Assembly: GCA_934546985.1 (NCBI GenBank)
Contig: CAKTEE010000002.1
Coordinates: 186,001 to 250,000 of the forward strand
DNA from: an uncultured Eubacteriales bacterium
GTDB lineage: Bacteria; Bacillota; Clostridia; Oscillospirales; Acutalibacteraceae
DNA: 64,000 bases
Direction: 5' to 3'
Below the pieces are notes generated by a model. It was given only the letters and a program-made list of their open reading frames with translations. It was not told where the DNA came from and made no database searches. Below are positions 17,100-25,892 of this stretch, piece by piece (the first letter of the stretch is position 1; each line of letters starts with the position of its first letter). Made by a program: the position numbers and the translations under genes.

Positions 17100-18746
17100 T
17101 TATTTTTTATCAGATTCCCTAATTGCCGCACGCCGAATTTTTCCATTTACTGTTTTGGGCAATTCCTGAACAAATTCGATAACACGGGGATATTTATATG
17201 GTGCAGTCTCTTTTTTCACATAAGTTTGCAATTCTTTGACCAACGCTTCAGAAGGCTCATAGCCTTTTGCAAGAACAATGGTTGCCTTTACAATATTGCC
17301 GCGTAATTCATCCGGCACACCGGTTACTGCACATTCCAATACAGCATCATGCTGTAAAAGGACGCTTTCAATTTCAAATGGGCCAATGCGGTAACCGGAA
17401 GATTTGATAACATCATCTGTACGTCCAACATACCAATAATACCCATCTTCATCTTTCCACGCAGTATCACCGGTATGATACATACCGTCATGCCATTGCT
17501 CTTTGGTACGTTCTTCATTATTATAATAACATTCAAATAGTCCTTCCGGTTTTCGTTTATCTGTACGTATAATAATTTCACCAGTTACTCCCGGCGGGAC
17601 GCTATTGCCGTCTTCATCTATAATGTCAACATCATATTGCGGGACAGGTTTCCCCATGGAACCGGGCTTAGGCGTCATGCCAATCAGATTGGCAATCATT
17701 AAGGTTGTTTCTGTTTGACCAAAGCCTTCCATTAATTTAATGCCTGTAGCTTCATACCAGCGATTGAATACATCCGGATTTAACGCCTCACCGGCAATGG
17801 TACAATAATTCAAACTCGACAAATCATATTTTGATAAATCTTCCAGAAGAAAAAAGCGGAACATCGTTGGAGGGCAGCATAAAGTTGTAACTTTATATTT
17901 TGCAATTAAACCAAGAATTTCATCTCCGTTAAATTTATCATAATCATATACAAAAATGCAGCCTTCCATAAACCACTGACCATAAAGTTTTCCCCAAACA
18001 GCTTTTCCCCAGCCGGTATCGGCAATGGTAAGATGCAAACCATCCGCTTCCACTTTATGCCAATGCCGCGCCGTAATCAAATGCCCCAGAGCATATGTAT
18101 GTGCGTGCAAAACCATTTTCGGATTTCCTGTTGTACCGGAAGAAAAATATAAGATCATGGGTTCATGCACATTCGTTTCTACCCGATCCCATTTTTCATC
18201 TGCGGCTTCCATTTCAGACATAAAATCAATCCAGCCTTCCGCAGACCCATTGACAATAAATTTCTTTTGAACCGTTGGACAATTCGGCATAGCCGCATCA
18301 AAATGCTCGCTGACACGATCCTGTCCAGTAGCAACAATAAACTTAACTTCTGCTGAATTACAGCGGTATTCCACATCATGTTTTGTCAAAAGGAACGTTG
18401 CTGGAATGATAACTGCGCCAATCTTATGCAGCGCCAAAATTGTAAACCAAAATTGATAATGACGTTTTAAAACTACAATAACCTTATCGCCTTTTTTAAC
18501 GCCATGCGCTTTAAACATATTTGCAGTTTTATCACTGTAACGCTTCATATCTGCAAAAGTGAAAACATGTTCTTCCCCTTCTGGATTACACCATACCATG
18601 GCTTTTCGATTAGGTTCTGCATTTGCAATATCATCCACAATATCATATGCAAAATTAAAATTATCAGGATATTTTAACTGATATGTCAAAAGCCTTCCCT
18701 GCTCATCATATGTTTCATCAACATATTTCAAACTGATATTACGCAT
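17100..18746 (-). CDS. AMP-forming acyl-CoA synthetase (short/medium-chain type)
   Basis: A 548-residue adenylate-forming enzyme that activates a carboxylic acid to its CoA thioester using ATP. Motifs: P-loop-like LYFSSGTTGNPKMVLH, GFGQTETT, YHTGDTAWKDEDGYYWYVGR, SGYRIGPFEIES and the C-terminal catalytic lysine region KTVNGKIRRAAIR. Overall layout resembles acetyl/medium-chain (ACSM-like) ligases; the exact acid is not readable. ATG 18744-18746 with AGGAGGAG upstream is the start; a longer frame would read back into the upstream gene. It is 17 bases after the XRE-cupin gene and so under the T-box. If the T-box senses tRNA-Ile, a branched substrate such as 2-methylbutyrate is an attractive inference. 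Confidence 0.85.
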   Translation of the reverse strand: MRNISLKYVDETYDEQGRLLTYQLKYPDNFNFAYDIVDDIANAEPNRKAMVWCNPEGEEHVFTFADMKRYSDKTANMFKAHGVKKGDKVIVVLKRHYQFWFTILALHKIGAVIIPATFLLTKHDVEYRCNSAEVKFIVATGQDRVSEHFDAAMPNCPTVQKKFIVNGSAEGWIDFMSEMEAADEKWDRVETNVHEPMILYFSSGTTGNPKMVLHAHTYALGHLITARHWHKVEADGLHLTIADTGWGKAVWGKLYGQWFMEGCIFVYDYDKFNGDEILGLIAKYKVTTLCCPPTMFRFFLLEDLSKYDLSSLNYCTIAGEALNPDVFNRWYEATGIKLMEGFGQTETTLMIANLIGMTPKPGSMGKPVPQYDVDIIDEDGNSVPPGVTGEIIIRTDKRKPEGLFECYYNNEERTKEQWHDGMYHTGDTAWKDEDGYYWYVGRTDDVIKSSGYRIGPFEIESVLLQHDAVLECAVTGVPDELRGNIVKATIVLAKGYEPSEALVKELQTYVKKETAPYKYPRVIEFVQELPKTVNGKIRRAAIRESDKK

Positions 18747-18763
18747 ATCTTTCTCCTCCTGTT

Positions 18764-19336
18764 TTATTCTGGTTTTTTCAAAATGATGGCAAGAAAAACA
18801 CATTCTTCACCATTTGCAGCAATCATACCATGACCATGACCGGAATCATAAAGTACAGAATCACCTTCATTGAGTATTTCAATATGGTTTTCAAACGCAC
18901 ATTTTAAACTGCCCTTGAGAATATAATCAAATTCCTGCCCTTCATGGAAAGAAAGATGAATTGGTTTATTCTGTTCCTCTTCATTATATGGTGCGGTAAC
19001 AAGAAACGGTTCTGCAAGCTTATTTTTAAAATGCGCACCCAAATGAAAATAGTTAAAACCGGAGCGGCGTTTCATCGGTAAGCCTTCACCTTTCCGAACA
19101 ATAGAATAAAAAGACAGGTGCGGATTTTCTCCTGTTAAAAGCTCAATCATATCCACGCCGAATTTTTCTGCACATTTATAGATAAAAGTAAATGAAAAAT
19201 CCTGTTTTCCGCTTTCCAGTTCAAGATACTCTTCCGGCGTTTTTTCAGTAGCCTCCGCCATTTCTTCTGCGGAGAATTCCATAATATCACGCAATGCGCG
19301 AATTCGTTCTGCGATTTCAGTAATACACGTTTCCAT
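18764..19336 (-). CDS. XRE-family regulator with C-terminal cupin domain
   Basis: A 190-residue protein. Residues about 5-60 form a helix-turn-helix of the XRE/Cro type (IAERIRALRDIMEFSAEEMA and TPEEYLELESGKQD). Residues about 110-185 form a cupin barrel (HLSFHEGQEFDYILKGSLK, GDSVLYDSGHGHGM), which usually binds a small effector. ATG 19334-19336 with GGAGG upstream is preferred to a TTG 15 bases earlier that overlaps the ribosome site. XRE-cupin genes often sit directly before AMP-forming ligases in Clostridia and probably sense the acid or acyl-CoA. It is the first gene after the T-box terminator. Confidence 0.85.
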   Translation of the reverse strand: METCITEIAERIRALRDIMEFSAEEMAEATEKTPEEYLELESGKQDFSFTFIYKCAEKFGVDMIELLTGENPHLSFYSIVRKGEGLPMKRRSGFNYFHLGAHFKNKLAEPFLVTAPYNEEEQNKPIHLSFHEGQEFDYILKGSLKCAFENHIEILNEGDSVLYDSGHGHGMIAANGEECVFLAIILKKPE

Positions 19337-19367
19337 ACCTGATTCCTCCAAAAATTAAAAATTCAAT

Positions 19368-19646
19368 AAAAAAAGACCCGCCCCACTTTGGGGCGAATCT
19401 TAAATATCCGCGGTACCACCCAATTTGACGCATTACGCGTCCGCTTTTACAGGCTCCAACAAGCCCTTGACTATAACGCAGCCATTACGGACGACGCCTA
19501 CTCATCTCATTTGAAACTTTCGGATCGCCTGCTCAAGAGTGATAAGCTTTTGCCGCCTCTGCCTGTTCACACCACACACAGGCTCTCTGCATAAAGGCTT
19601 TGGCTCAGCCGTCTCTATCAACGCATTTCAAAGCACATATTAAATT
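19368..19646 (-). ncRNA. T-box riboswitch leader (probable tRNA-Ile specifier)
   Basis: Leftward leader of about 280 bases. The invariant T-box GGGTGGTACCGCGG lies at 19408-19421 and is followed by a terminator (about 19368-19402) with the stem AGATTCGCCCCA / TGGGGCGGGTCT and a run of T. Stem I can be closed by TTTGAAA / TTTCAAA. By eye, an internal loop flanked by AGAG/CTCT and GCT/AGC contains UUAUCA, whose best codon followed by a purine is AUC (Ile); UUA or UAU cannot be excluded. The T-box base after UGG is U, matching a tRNA with discriminator A73, as tRNA-Ile has. Uncharged tRNA would allow read-through into the regulator and acyl-CoA ligase genes. Confidence 0.9.
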
Positions 19647-19652
19647 ATTTTG

Positions 19653-19681
19653 ATTATAGACCTGTTTTCAAGTTTTGTCAA
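19653..19681 (-). promoter_or_regulatory. Consensus sigma-A promoter of the T-box operon
   Basis: Leftward TTGACA (19676-19681), 17-base spacer, TATAAT (19653-19658): a perfect consensus. The -35 box lies inside the last codons of the upstream HAD gene. Confidence 0.85.
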
Positions 19682-20339
19682 GCGTCAGTATATATTTTTT
19701 TATTTCATCCGGAACACGAACGATTGTCTGCGCGCCCGCTGACTTCAACTCGGTTTCATCACGAAATCCCCATAGTACGCCAATTGAAAACATTCCTGCA
19801 TTTTGCGCTGTATAAATATCCACATTACTGTCTCCGCAAAAAGCAACTTCAGCAACAGACAATCCAAATTGCCTTGCGATTTGCAGGGAAACATCAGGCG
19901 CCGGTTTTAACGGGATTCCTTCTTTTTGGCCGAATACGCCGCAAAAAATATCAGGAAAAAGATGTTCAACAATCTTTTTTGCAACGGAATCCGGTTTATT
20001 CGTATGTACTGCCATTAAAACGCCATGAACTTTTAAGTTTTGAAGAAGTTCCGTTATACCGGGATATGCAACTGTATGTTCCAATGCACATTTTTCATAT
20101 ATACTTTGAAAAGCAGAAAAAATATCCGGAAAAAGTTCATCAGGAACATGAAACTGTTTCATGGCCCTTTCCACCAGTTTCTTTGTACCGTTACCAACCA
20201 TCGGCGCATAAACTTTAGGGTCGCGGGAGGAATCATACCCCAAACTTCCTAAAGCATAATGAACGGATAATCCCAAATCTTCAATAGAATCTACAAGGGT
20301 ACCGTCTAAATCAAAAATCACTGCACGCTTTTTATCCAT
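19668..20339 (-). CDS. HAD-superfamily phosphatase, phosphoglycolate-phosphatase-like
   Basis: A 223-residue HAD hydrolase: motif I IFDLDGTLVDSIEDLG with two catalytic aspartates, motif II region AVHTNKPDS, lysine at the IPLKPAPD segment and motif IV FCGDSNVDIYTAQNAG. A helical cap sits after motif I. The closest naming is Gph/PGP-like, but HAD substrate range is broad. ATG at 20337-20339 is preferred because AAAAGAG precedes it; an in-frame ATG at 20357 lacks a ribosome site. It lies downstream of the LacX-like epimerase gene and is probably co-transcribed. Confidence 0.83.
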   Translation of the reverse strand: MDKKRAVIFDLDGTLVDSIEDLGLSVHYALGSLGYDSSRDPKVYAPMVGNGTKKLVERAMKQFHVPDELFPDIFSAFQSIYEKCALEHTVAYPGITELLQNLKVHGVLMAVHTNKPDSVAKKIVEHLFPDIFCGVFGQKEGIPLKPAPDVSLQIARQFGLSVAEVAFCGDSNVDIYTAQNAGMFSIGVLWGFRDETELKSAGAQTIVRVPDEIKKYILTLDKT

Positions 20340-20367
20340 GTTACATGCTCTTTTCATTATGCCGAAC

Positions 20368-21252
20368 TCAAATCAGCGTTATGGTAAAGCTGTGTTTTCT
20401 GCTTTGCCCCGGTTCTAAAAATTGTAAATTACGCTTGTTTTCAAATACATCGTCTTCATTGCCCGTAGTTGCTGTTGTTACCCAAGGTTCAATGCAAACA
20501 AACGGTCCATTATTGGGAGATGACCAAATGCCAAGATAAGGAAACCCTTCTAACGACACTTCTACGCCCATACGCGTTTTTTGGGAATAGAGGGAAATAC
20601 TTTTAGAACGATAACCCTCAAACACCAGCGCATCAACTGCAAAAAGTTCATGACGCAGCGGTATGGCTTTTTCATCAGTTAATATCCGCTGTGTTTTATC
20701 CGGATAAATTAACCCATCCTCAATATTTACATACTGCGTGTCTAACGTTTCCTTCTGTCCAAATTCCAAAACATAATCTTCAAAAGTCTCCCCTGTTCCA
20801 TGAGAAAGAGGGACGTTAAAAGCAGGATGACCGCCAAAACCATAAGGCATTGTTTTATCATCCATATTGATTACTGTAAACTCATTGATGAGTGATACGC
20901 CATCCAGAGTAAACTTTGCCATCAGCATATAACGAAACGGATATTGTTTTAAGGTATCCTCATCAGCAGATACACGAAGGGTCAGGCTGTCTCCGGTATT
21001 TTCAACCAACTGCCATTTTTGGTGACGGGCCACACCATGCCGTTTCATTTCATATTCAACGCCTTGAATGGTTGCTTTATCGCCGCGCAGTTTACCTACA
21101 ATCGGGAAAAGTACAGGTGCATGCCCTCCCCAATAGGTTTTATCGCCGCCCCAAATATATTCTGTTCCGAGACCATCTTTTAAAGAAATAAGCTGCGCGC
21201 CCTCAGAATCAATTCTTGCACAAACAGAACCATTGGTAATATCATGAATCAT
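20368..21252 (-). CDS. Aldose 1-epimerase family (LacX-like) protein
   Basis: A 294-residue mutarotase-fold protein. The N-terminus (IHDITNGSVCARIDSEGAQL, then GTEYIWGGDKTYWGGHAP, VLFPIVGKLRGD) and MKRHGVARHQKW match the LacX/YphB branch of aldose epimerases, with histidines at GHPAFNVPL. These proteins interconvert anomers of galactose-like sugars or sugar phosphates. The ATG at 21250-21252 is spaced correctly from GGAG, unlike an upstream GTG. It is preceded by a clear promoter and followed by the HAD gene. Confidence 0.82.
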   Translation of the reverse strand: MIHDITNGSVCARIDSEGAQLISLKDGLGTEYIWGGDKTYWGGHAPVLFPIVGKLRGDKATIQGVEYEMKRHGVARHQKWQLVENTGDSLTLRVSADEDTLKQYPFRYMLMAKFTLDGVSLINEFTVINMDDKTMPYGFGGHPAFNVPLSHGTGETFEDYVLEFGQKETLDTQYVNIEDGLIYPDKTQRILTDEKAIPLRHELFAVDALVFEGYRSKSISLYSQKTRMGVEVSLEGFPYLGIWSSPNNGPFVCIEPWVTTATTGNEDDVFENKRNLQFLEPGQSRKHSFTITLI

Positions 21253-21291
21253 GCAGCACACTCCAAACTATAATTAATAAAGAACAGGTTC

Positions 21292-21320
21292 ATTATATCA
21301 AATCCTGTTTACAAATACAA
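21292..21320 (-). promoter_or_regulatory. Promoter of the epimerase-HAD operon with overlapping inverted repeat
   Basis: Leftward TTGTAT (21315-21320), 17-base spacer, TATAAT (21292-21297). An inverted repeat AACAGG (21283-21288) / CCTGTT (21304-21309) straddles the -10 box and could be an operator. Confidence 0.65.
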
Positions 21321-21365
21321 TTACCCAACATCACATACACAGCAAATGAAATACATGTTCTTTTA

Positions 21366-22574
21366 TTATTTTTCTATTTCTGTTTGAATACTGCTGAATG
21401 ATTTTTCAGATTGATTTCTGTATTTATTGATTACTGCAGAAACACAGAAAATTGCCACAGCATAACCAATTTGAATCAGCATCGCCTGCCAAATCGGCGC
21501 TAATTCTTTGTTTCCAAAGGATGTTAAATCACATATTTGTTTAAGCGCTGATGAATACCAGTATGTCGGTGTCAGCCTTGCAACGGACAAAATTCCTTCC
21601 CCCATCATTTCTAACGGAACAAAAACTCCGCCCAAAAAACATAGACCCAATGACAAAAAGTTTGAAACTGCATGCTGTGAATTCATGCTGCGCACAAAAG
21701 AACCTGCCAACATTGCTAAAGCAACCGCTACTATGGTTAAAACAAAAGAATTTAAAAGGAGAAGCAATATTATTCTCATATCTGTACCAACCAACTTAGC
21801 GCCATAAATAACAAATCCAGTCAATGTCATCAATAGCCATACAATAAAACCAATAACTGCAGAACACAATGTCAACTGTCCGTTCATCCATTGCGGCTTT
21901 ATTGGACTGCAAAGGTTACGCATATTCAAATCCGGCCGCCGGAACATTAGAAGGACCGTACTGACACACAGGGTAATCAGCACCATAATAATATAGCATT
22001 CCATCCTGTTGTAAATTTCATAATTTTCATTCACCGGCTGGCTGATTCCGAATTGCTTTTTTTCAACTTTAGTTTCCTGCAATAAAGCTTCCGATACATT
22101 TGCGGCAATGATTTCCTCCCCGTTATCTGACATATTCCGATAAGCTTGATACATATTAAGATATTGGTTTACCAACCCATCCATATAATAGCCTTTGGCA
22201 GAATCCGGAGTAATCACTACATCTAAAAGAATTTCTCCGCTTTGTTCAAAAGCTTCATGAAATCCATTCGGAATAATCAGAATATAATCGCTGGCATGGT
22301 AAAACAGCGCATCCTGTATTTCTTCCTGATTATCGCTTAATTTTTTCTCTGTTCCATTAAGGCGAAGATATTCCGTCAATCCTTGCGTCAATGCGGTATT
22401 TTCATCACGGTTTATAACCGTAAAATTCGGTTTAACAGTTGAAAAATCCATATTATACTGATCAGTGGCAAAAGCCGTCATAATAACTGACAACGCTATA
22501 AAAATAACGAAATAAATTGAAAATGCACCCACATGACGCCTGATAATAATAAAACAGGTATTAAAGACTTTCAT
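21366..22574 (-). CDS. ABC-2 type exporter permease, second subunit
   Basis: A 402-residue membrane protein with one N-terminal hydrophobic segment, a large extracytoplasmic domain (about 45-190) and five or more C-terminal segments. This is the ABC2_membrane_3 layout used by exporters of drugs, peptides or lipids. The C-terminal NFLSLGLCFLGGVFVPLEMMGEGI is the usual conserved region. Its start overlaps the upstream permease gene by 14 bases. It works with the other permease and the ATPase upstream. Substrate is unknown. Confidence 0.82.
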   Translation of the reverse strand: MKVFNTCFIIIRRHVGAFSIYFVIFIALSVIMTAFATDQYNMDFSTVKPNFTVINRDENTALTQGLTEYLRLNGTEKKLSDNQEEIQDALFYHASDYILIIPNGFHEAFEQSGEILLDVVITPDSAKGYYMDGLVNQYLNMYQAYRNMSDNGEEIIAANVSEALLQETKVEKKQFGISQPVNENYEIYNRMECYIIMVLITLCVSTVLLMFRRPDLNMRNLCSPIKPQWMNGQLTLCSAVIGFIVWLLMTLTGFVIYGAKLVGTDMRIILLLLLNSFVLTIVAVALAMLAGSFVRSMNSQHAVSNFLSLGLCFLGGVFVPLEMMGEGILSVARLTPTYWYSSALKQICDLTSFGNKELAPIWQAMLIQIGYAVAIFCVSAVINKYRNQSEKSFSSIQTEIEK

Positions 22575-23700
22575 AACGCTGCCTCCTTACAAATACCGCC
22601 GTCAATCCAAACAAAACCAATGCCATTAACAATAGGACTCCCATGTTTATCAAATATCTATCGTACGTATCATAATAATATAAACAATAAAAAGCATCCG
22701 TAATACGCGCCGCGGGATTCAGCCATGCCGCTAACGGCGCCTTTTCCGCAACCACATAATTGATACCTGAAGTCATTAACCCCGCAAAGAAACAGCAAAC
22801 CATTGTTATGGAAATCAATACCGCCGTTTTGGCAGTTTCTTTTAATTTTGAAGTTACAGAAACCAGTGTTCCAAATGATACCCCTACCAAACTGCCAACC
22901 AGACAAGTCAACAATACAAGCGACAACCGTGAACCAAAGTTTACTCCCAATACAAATATAATATAAAAGATCAAAGTAATCAGACAAAGAAGATGGACAG
23001 TAATGCCGCCTAATAAATCATAAAACATCACACGAAAATGCCCTGCAGGCGCCATAGTACGGCGTGCACCTAACGGCGAAAGATTCGCCTGTAAAAGTGT
23101 TACACTGCGCAACCCCTGAAAACCACCATACATACAAATCATTGCCAGCAAAGCATAAAAATAGTTTACTTTATCTGTAGGCGGATTTTGTGAAACAGAG
23201 ATTTCCTGCGTAAAGTTTTTTTGATGGAACCATGCGGAAATTTCCTGCACCGCTGATGGATTTTCCATAATTATTTTTTCTATGCTGTATTTGGTTTGCA
23301 GATAACGGTCAAGAAAACTTTTAACAATCGTCTGATTCATTCCATCATCTTTTACAATAAATTTTGGAGTTGCATCCACCTTGATATAACCTTCAATCTC
23401 TCCGTTTTCTAAAACCGCGTCGGCTTCGTCCGTATTTTGAAAAAAGGTGACGTGAAATAACTGCTCATCATTATCGGCAGAAACCGACTGCAATACTGTC
23501 TGCAATATTTGCTCCTGCTGATATGATTCGTTATCAATAACCCCGATTGGAATGGTTTGCAGTTGCTCAACCGTATCCAAAGAAGAAAATGTAACAAAAA
23601 ACAGTGTAGCCATCATAATCGGAAAAATCCACGTCCAAACCAGTGTTTCCTTATCCCGCAGTGTACTTAAAATCCTTTTGCTGTATATATTCCAAAACAC
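22561..23700 (-). CDS. ABC-2 type exporter permease, first subunit
   Basis: A 379-residue permease with the same topology as its partner: N-terminal segment (WIFPIMMATLFFVTF), extracytoplasmic domain (about 45-175) and a C-terminal membrane bundle with AAWLNPAARITDAFYCLYYY. The start is GTG with GGGGGAATAATA upstream. It is 11 bases downstream of the ATPase gene. The two permeases probably form a heterodimer. Confidence 0.82.
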   Translation of the reverse strand: MFWNIYSKRILSTLRDKETLVWTWIFPIMMATLFFVTFSSLDTVEQLQTIPIGVIDNESYQQEQILQTVLQSVSADNDEQLFHVTFFQNTDEADAVLENGEIEGYIKVDATPKFIVKDDGMNQTIVKSFLDRYLQTKYSIEKIIMENPSAVQEISAWFHQKNFTQEISVSQNPPTDKVNYFYALLAMICMYGGFQGLRSVTLLQANLSPLGARRTMAPAGHFRVMFYDLLGGITVHLLCLITLIFYIIFVLGVNFGSRLSLVLLTCLVGSLVGVSFGTLVSVTSKLKETAKTAVLISITMVCCFFAGLMTSGINYVVAEKAPLAAWLNPAARITDAFYCLYYYDTYDRYLINMGVLLLMALVLFGLTAVFVRRQRYESL

Positions 23701-23711
23701 TATTATTCCCC

Positions 23712-24641
23712 CTAATCTCTGAGATGCTTTCCGGTTATTTCCAGAAAAACATCATTCAGTGTTGGCGGTTCAGAAAATACACGGCCAAAACTGCAGTTAT
23801 TTTTACGAAGTAAATCCAGAAGATGAATCAAATGCTGGTCACCGTTAGTGCATCTTACTGTTAACTGATTATCAGAATATTCCCCTTGAAGGACATAATC
23901 TATTCGCCTGATTTCTTCCAGCATTGGTTCCGTCAGGTTATATATTTCTACAGTAATTGTTTCTCCAGTACGAATCATGGCCTTCAACTCTTCTTTAGTT
24001 CCGATTGCAACAGCCTTACCTTTATCCATAATCATAATACGGGAGCAAAGCTGTTCAACTTCTTCCATATAATGCGATGTATAAATAATAGTTGCACCTT
24101 TGCGGTTCAACTCTTTAATTCCTTCTAAGATATTATTTCTGCTTTGAGGGTCAACTGCAACTGTAGGTTCATCCAAAAAAATCAAATCCGGCTTGTGGGC
24201 AATACCACAAGCAATATTTAATCGCCTTAAAAGTCCCCCGCTAAGCTTTTTAGGCAAAAATTTTTCAAAATCCGTTAATCCCGTAAATTCAATGGCCTCC
24301 TGAACAAGCGATTCCCTTTTCTTTTTTTCCGGCACATAAAGCCCGCAGAAATAATCAATATTTTCACGCACTGTCAATTCATTGAAAACAGCAACATTCT
24401 GCATGACAACGCCGATTTTTTGTTTGAGGTGATAGCGGTTAGGAGCCATGGGTTCTCCAAAAAGTTTAATTTCTCCCTTATCATACTTTAAAAGTGATAA
24501 CATACAGTTAATCGCCGTTGTTTTTCCGGATCCATTAGGTCCCAGCAATCCAAAAATTTCTCCATCCTGCACTTCTAAATTAAAATGATCCAAAGCAATC
24601 AAATCACCATATCTTTTCACTAAATTATGGACTTCAATCAT
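23712..24641 (-). CDS. ABC exporter ATPase
   Basis: A 309-residue ATP-binding subunit: Walker A LLGPNGSGKTTAINCM, signature KLSGGLLRRLNIACGIAHKP, Walker B LIFLDEPTVAVDPQSR and the H-loop TSHYMEEVEQL. A C-terminal extension of about 80 residues is typical of CcmA/drug-exporter ATPases. The ATG at 24639-24641 is seven bases from GGAGGG; an ATG two codons earlier is too close. It is the first gene of the three-gene exporter operon and faces a two-component system across 180 bases. Confidence 0.88.
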   Translation of the reverse strand: MIEVHNLVKRYGDLIALDHFNLEVQDGEIFGLLGPNGSGKTTAINCMLSLLKYDKGEIKLFGEPMAPNRYHLKQKIGVVMQNVAVFNELTVRENIDYFCGLYVPEKKKRESLVQEAIEFTGLTDFEKFLPKKLSGGLLRRLNIACGIAHKPDLIFLDEPTVAVDPQSRNNILEGIKELNRKGATIIYTSHYMEEVEQLCSRIMIMDKGKAVAIGTKEELKAMIRTGETITVEIYNLTEPMLEEIRRIDYVLQGEYSDNQLTVRCTNGDQHLIHLLDLLRKNNCSFGRVFSEPPTLNDVFLEITGKHLRD

Positions 24642-24722
24642 GCTCATCCCTCCACACGTTTTTTATAATACTATTTTACAATATTGAAAAACAAAAAACA
24701 GTGAAAATCGTCATGGTTTCAT

Positions 24723-24736
24723 ATGACAATTGTCAT
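24723..24736. promoter_or_regulatory. Perfect 14-base palindrome between exporter and two-component system
   Basis: ATGACAATTGTCAT is a perfect palindrome midway between the divergent operons, about 80 bases from each gene. A half-site-like CGTCATG lies about 15 bases to its left. It is a good candidate binding site for the NarL-family regulator encoded at 25889 (inference). Confidence 0.5.
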
Positions 24737-24818
24737 TGATTTTATAGTCAGGTATACGTATTTTATTTTGTATGCTATAATAAACGGGAATGATACTGCT
24801 TGGATAAAGGTGAACCAT

Positions 24819-25892
24819 ATGCCAAAATTGATTGATAAACTGATTCTGCTCTCTTTGTGTATTCTAATGGTATTTTTTCTGCAAATGGATATGGTAATTA
24901 CTGTAGTTTCTTTATTGATATCAGTTATTGTTACATCTGTGAGCAGTTATTTTGAAAATAAAATATCTGTTTGGGTAAATTTTATTTATATACTTTTGTG
25001 TTTATGGAACAAAAATTTTATTATATTTCTTCCTTTAATTTCTTATGATTGTTTTGGGAACATGAAATGGTATGTAAAATGCATCTGGGGAATCCCGCTA
25101 TTGTTTCATTTTCTTTCCAGTTCCCCGCTCTTTATGGCTGCAAGTATTTTATTGTGCCTTTTGTCTTTACTTTTACAGCAAAGAACCAACACGTATCAAA
25201 CCATATTACAACATTATCATCAATTACAAGACGATACAAAAGAACGTGCCTTGCATTTAGAACACAAAAACAATGAACTTATGGAGAAACAGGATTATGA
25301 AATACAAGTGGCTACTTTAACAGAACGCAACAGAATCGCCCGCGAAATTCATGATAATGTCGGTCATTTGCTTACACGCTCAATTTTACAGGTTAGCGCT
25401 TTACAGATAGTTCATGCAAAAGATAATACTCTTGCTAAAGAACTGCTTTCTATTAAAGATACGCTTTCAGACGCTATGGATAATATCCGCAGCAGCGTAC
25501 ATGATTTGCATAAAGAATCTATTGACTTAAAAATACAGCTTTCAGCATTATTAGAAGAATTCAACTTTTGTCCGGTAAAATTAATTTATGAATCCGGAGA
25601 AATTCCAGTAAAACTAAAATATTGTATAATTGCTATCGTAAAAGAAGCTTTGTCCAATATTGCCAAACACAGCAACGCTACAGAAGCCTTTGTTATGGTT
25701 TTAGAACATCCAGCCTTATACCAATTGATAATAAAAGATAATGGTACTTTACAAAAACGCAGTGATGACAGCGGTATTGGTTTACAAAATATGAAAGACC
25801 GTATTGAAGGATTTCGTGGAATCCTACGGACGGAGCAAAACCATGGATTTAAAATTTTTATTTCAATACCAAAAGAGAGGCAACAGAGATGA
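24819..25892 (+). CDS. DesK-type sensor histidine kinase
   Basis: A 357-residue kinase: about five hydrophobic segments in the first 140 residues, a coiled-coil linker, the HisKA_3 phosphoacceptor ERNRIAREIHDNVGHLLT (histidine in IHDNVGH) and a HATPase domain with IVKEALSNIAKHSNA and a SGIGLQNMKDRI G-box. This is the NarX/DesK group that pairs with LuxR-type regulators. The short extracellular loops suggest membrane or cell-envelope sensing. ATG 24819 follows AAAGGTGA; a longer in-frame reading would start inside the promoter region. It overlaps the regulator gene by four bases. Confidence 0.87.
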   Translation: MPKLIDKLILLSLCILMVFFLQMDMVITVVSLLISVIVTSVSSYFENKISVWVNFIYILLCLWNKNFIIFLPLISYDCFGNMKWYVKCIWGIPLLFHFLSSSPLFMAASILLCLLSLLLQQRTNTYQTILQHYHQLQDDTKERALHLEHKNNELMEKQDYEIQVATLTERNRIAREIHDNVGHLLTRSILQVSALQIVHAKDNTLAKELLSIKDTLSDAMDNIRSSVHDLHKESIDLKIQLSALLEEFNFCPVKLIYESGEIPVKLKYCIIAIVKEALSNIAKHSNATEAFVMVLEHPALYQLIIKDNGTLQKRSDDSGIGLQNMKDRIEGFRGILRTEQNHGFKIFISIPKERQQR

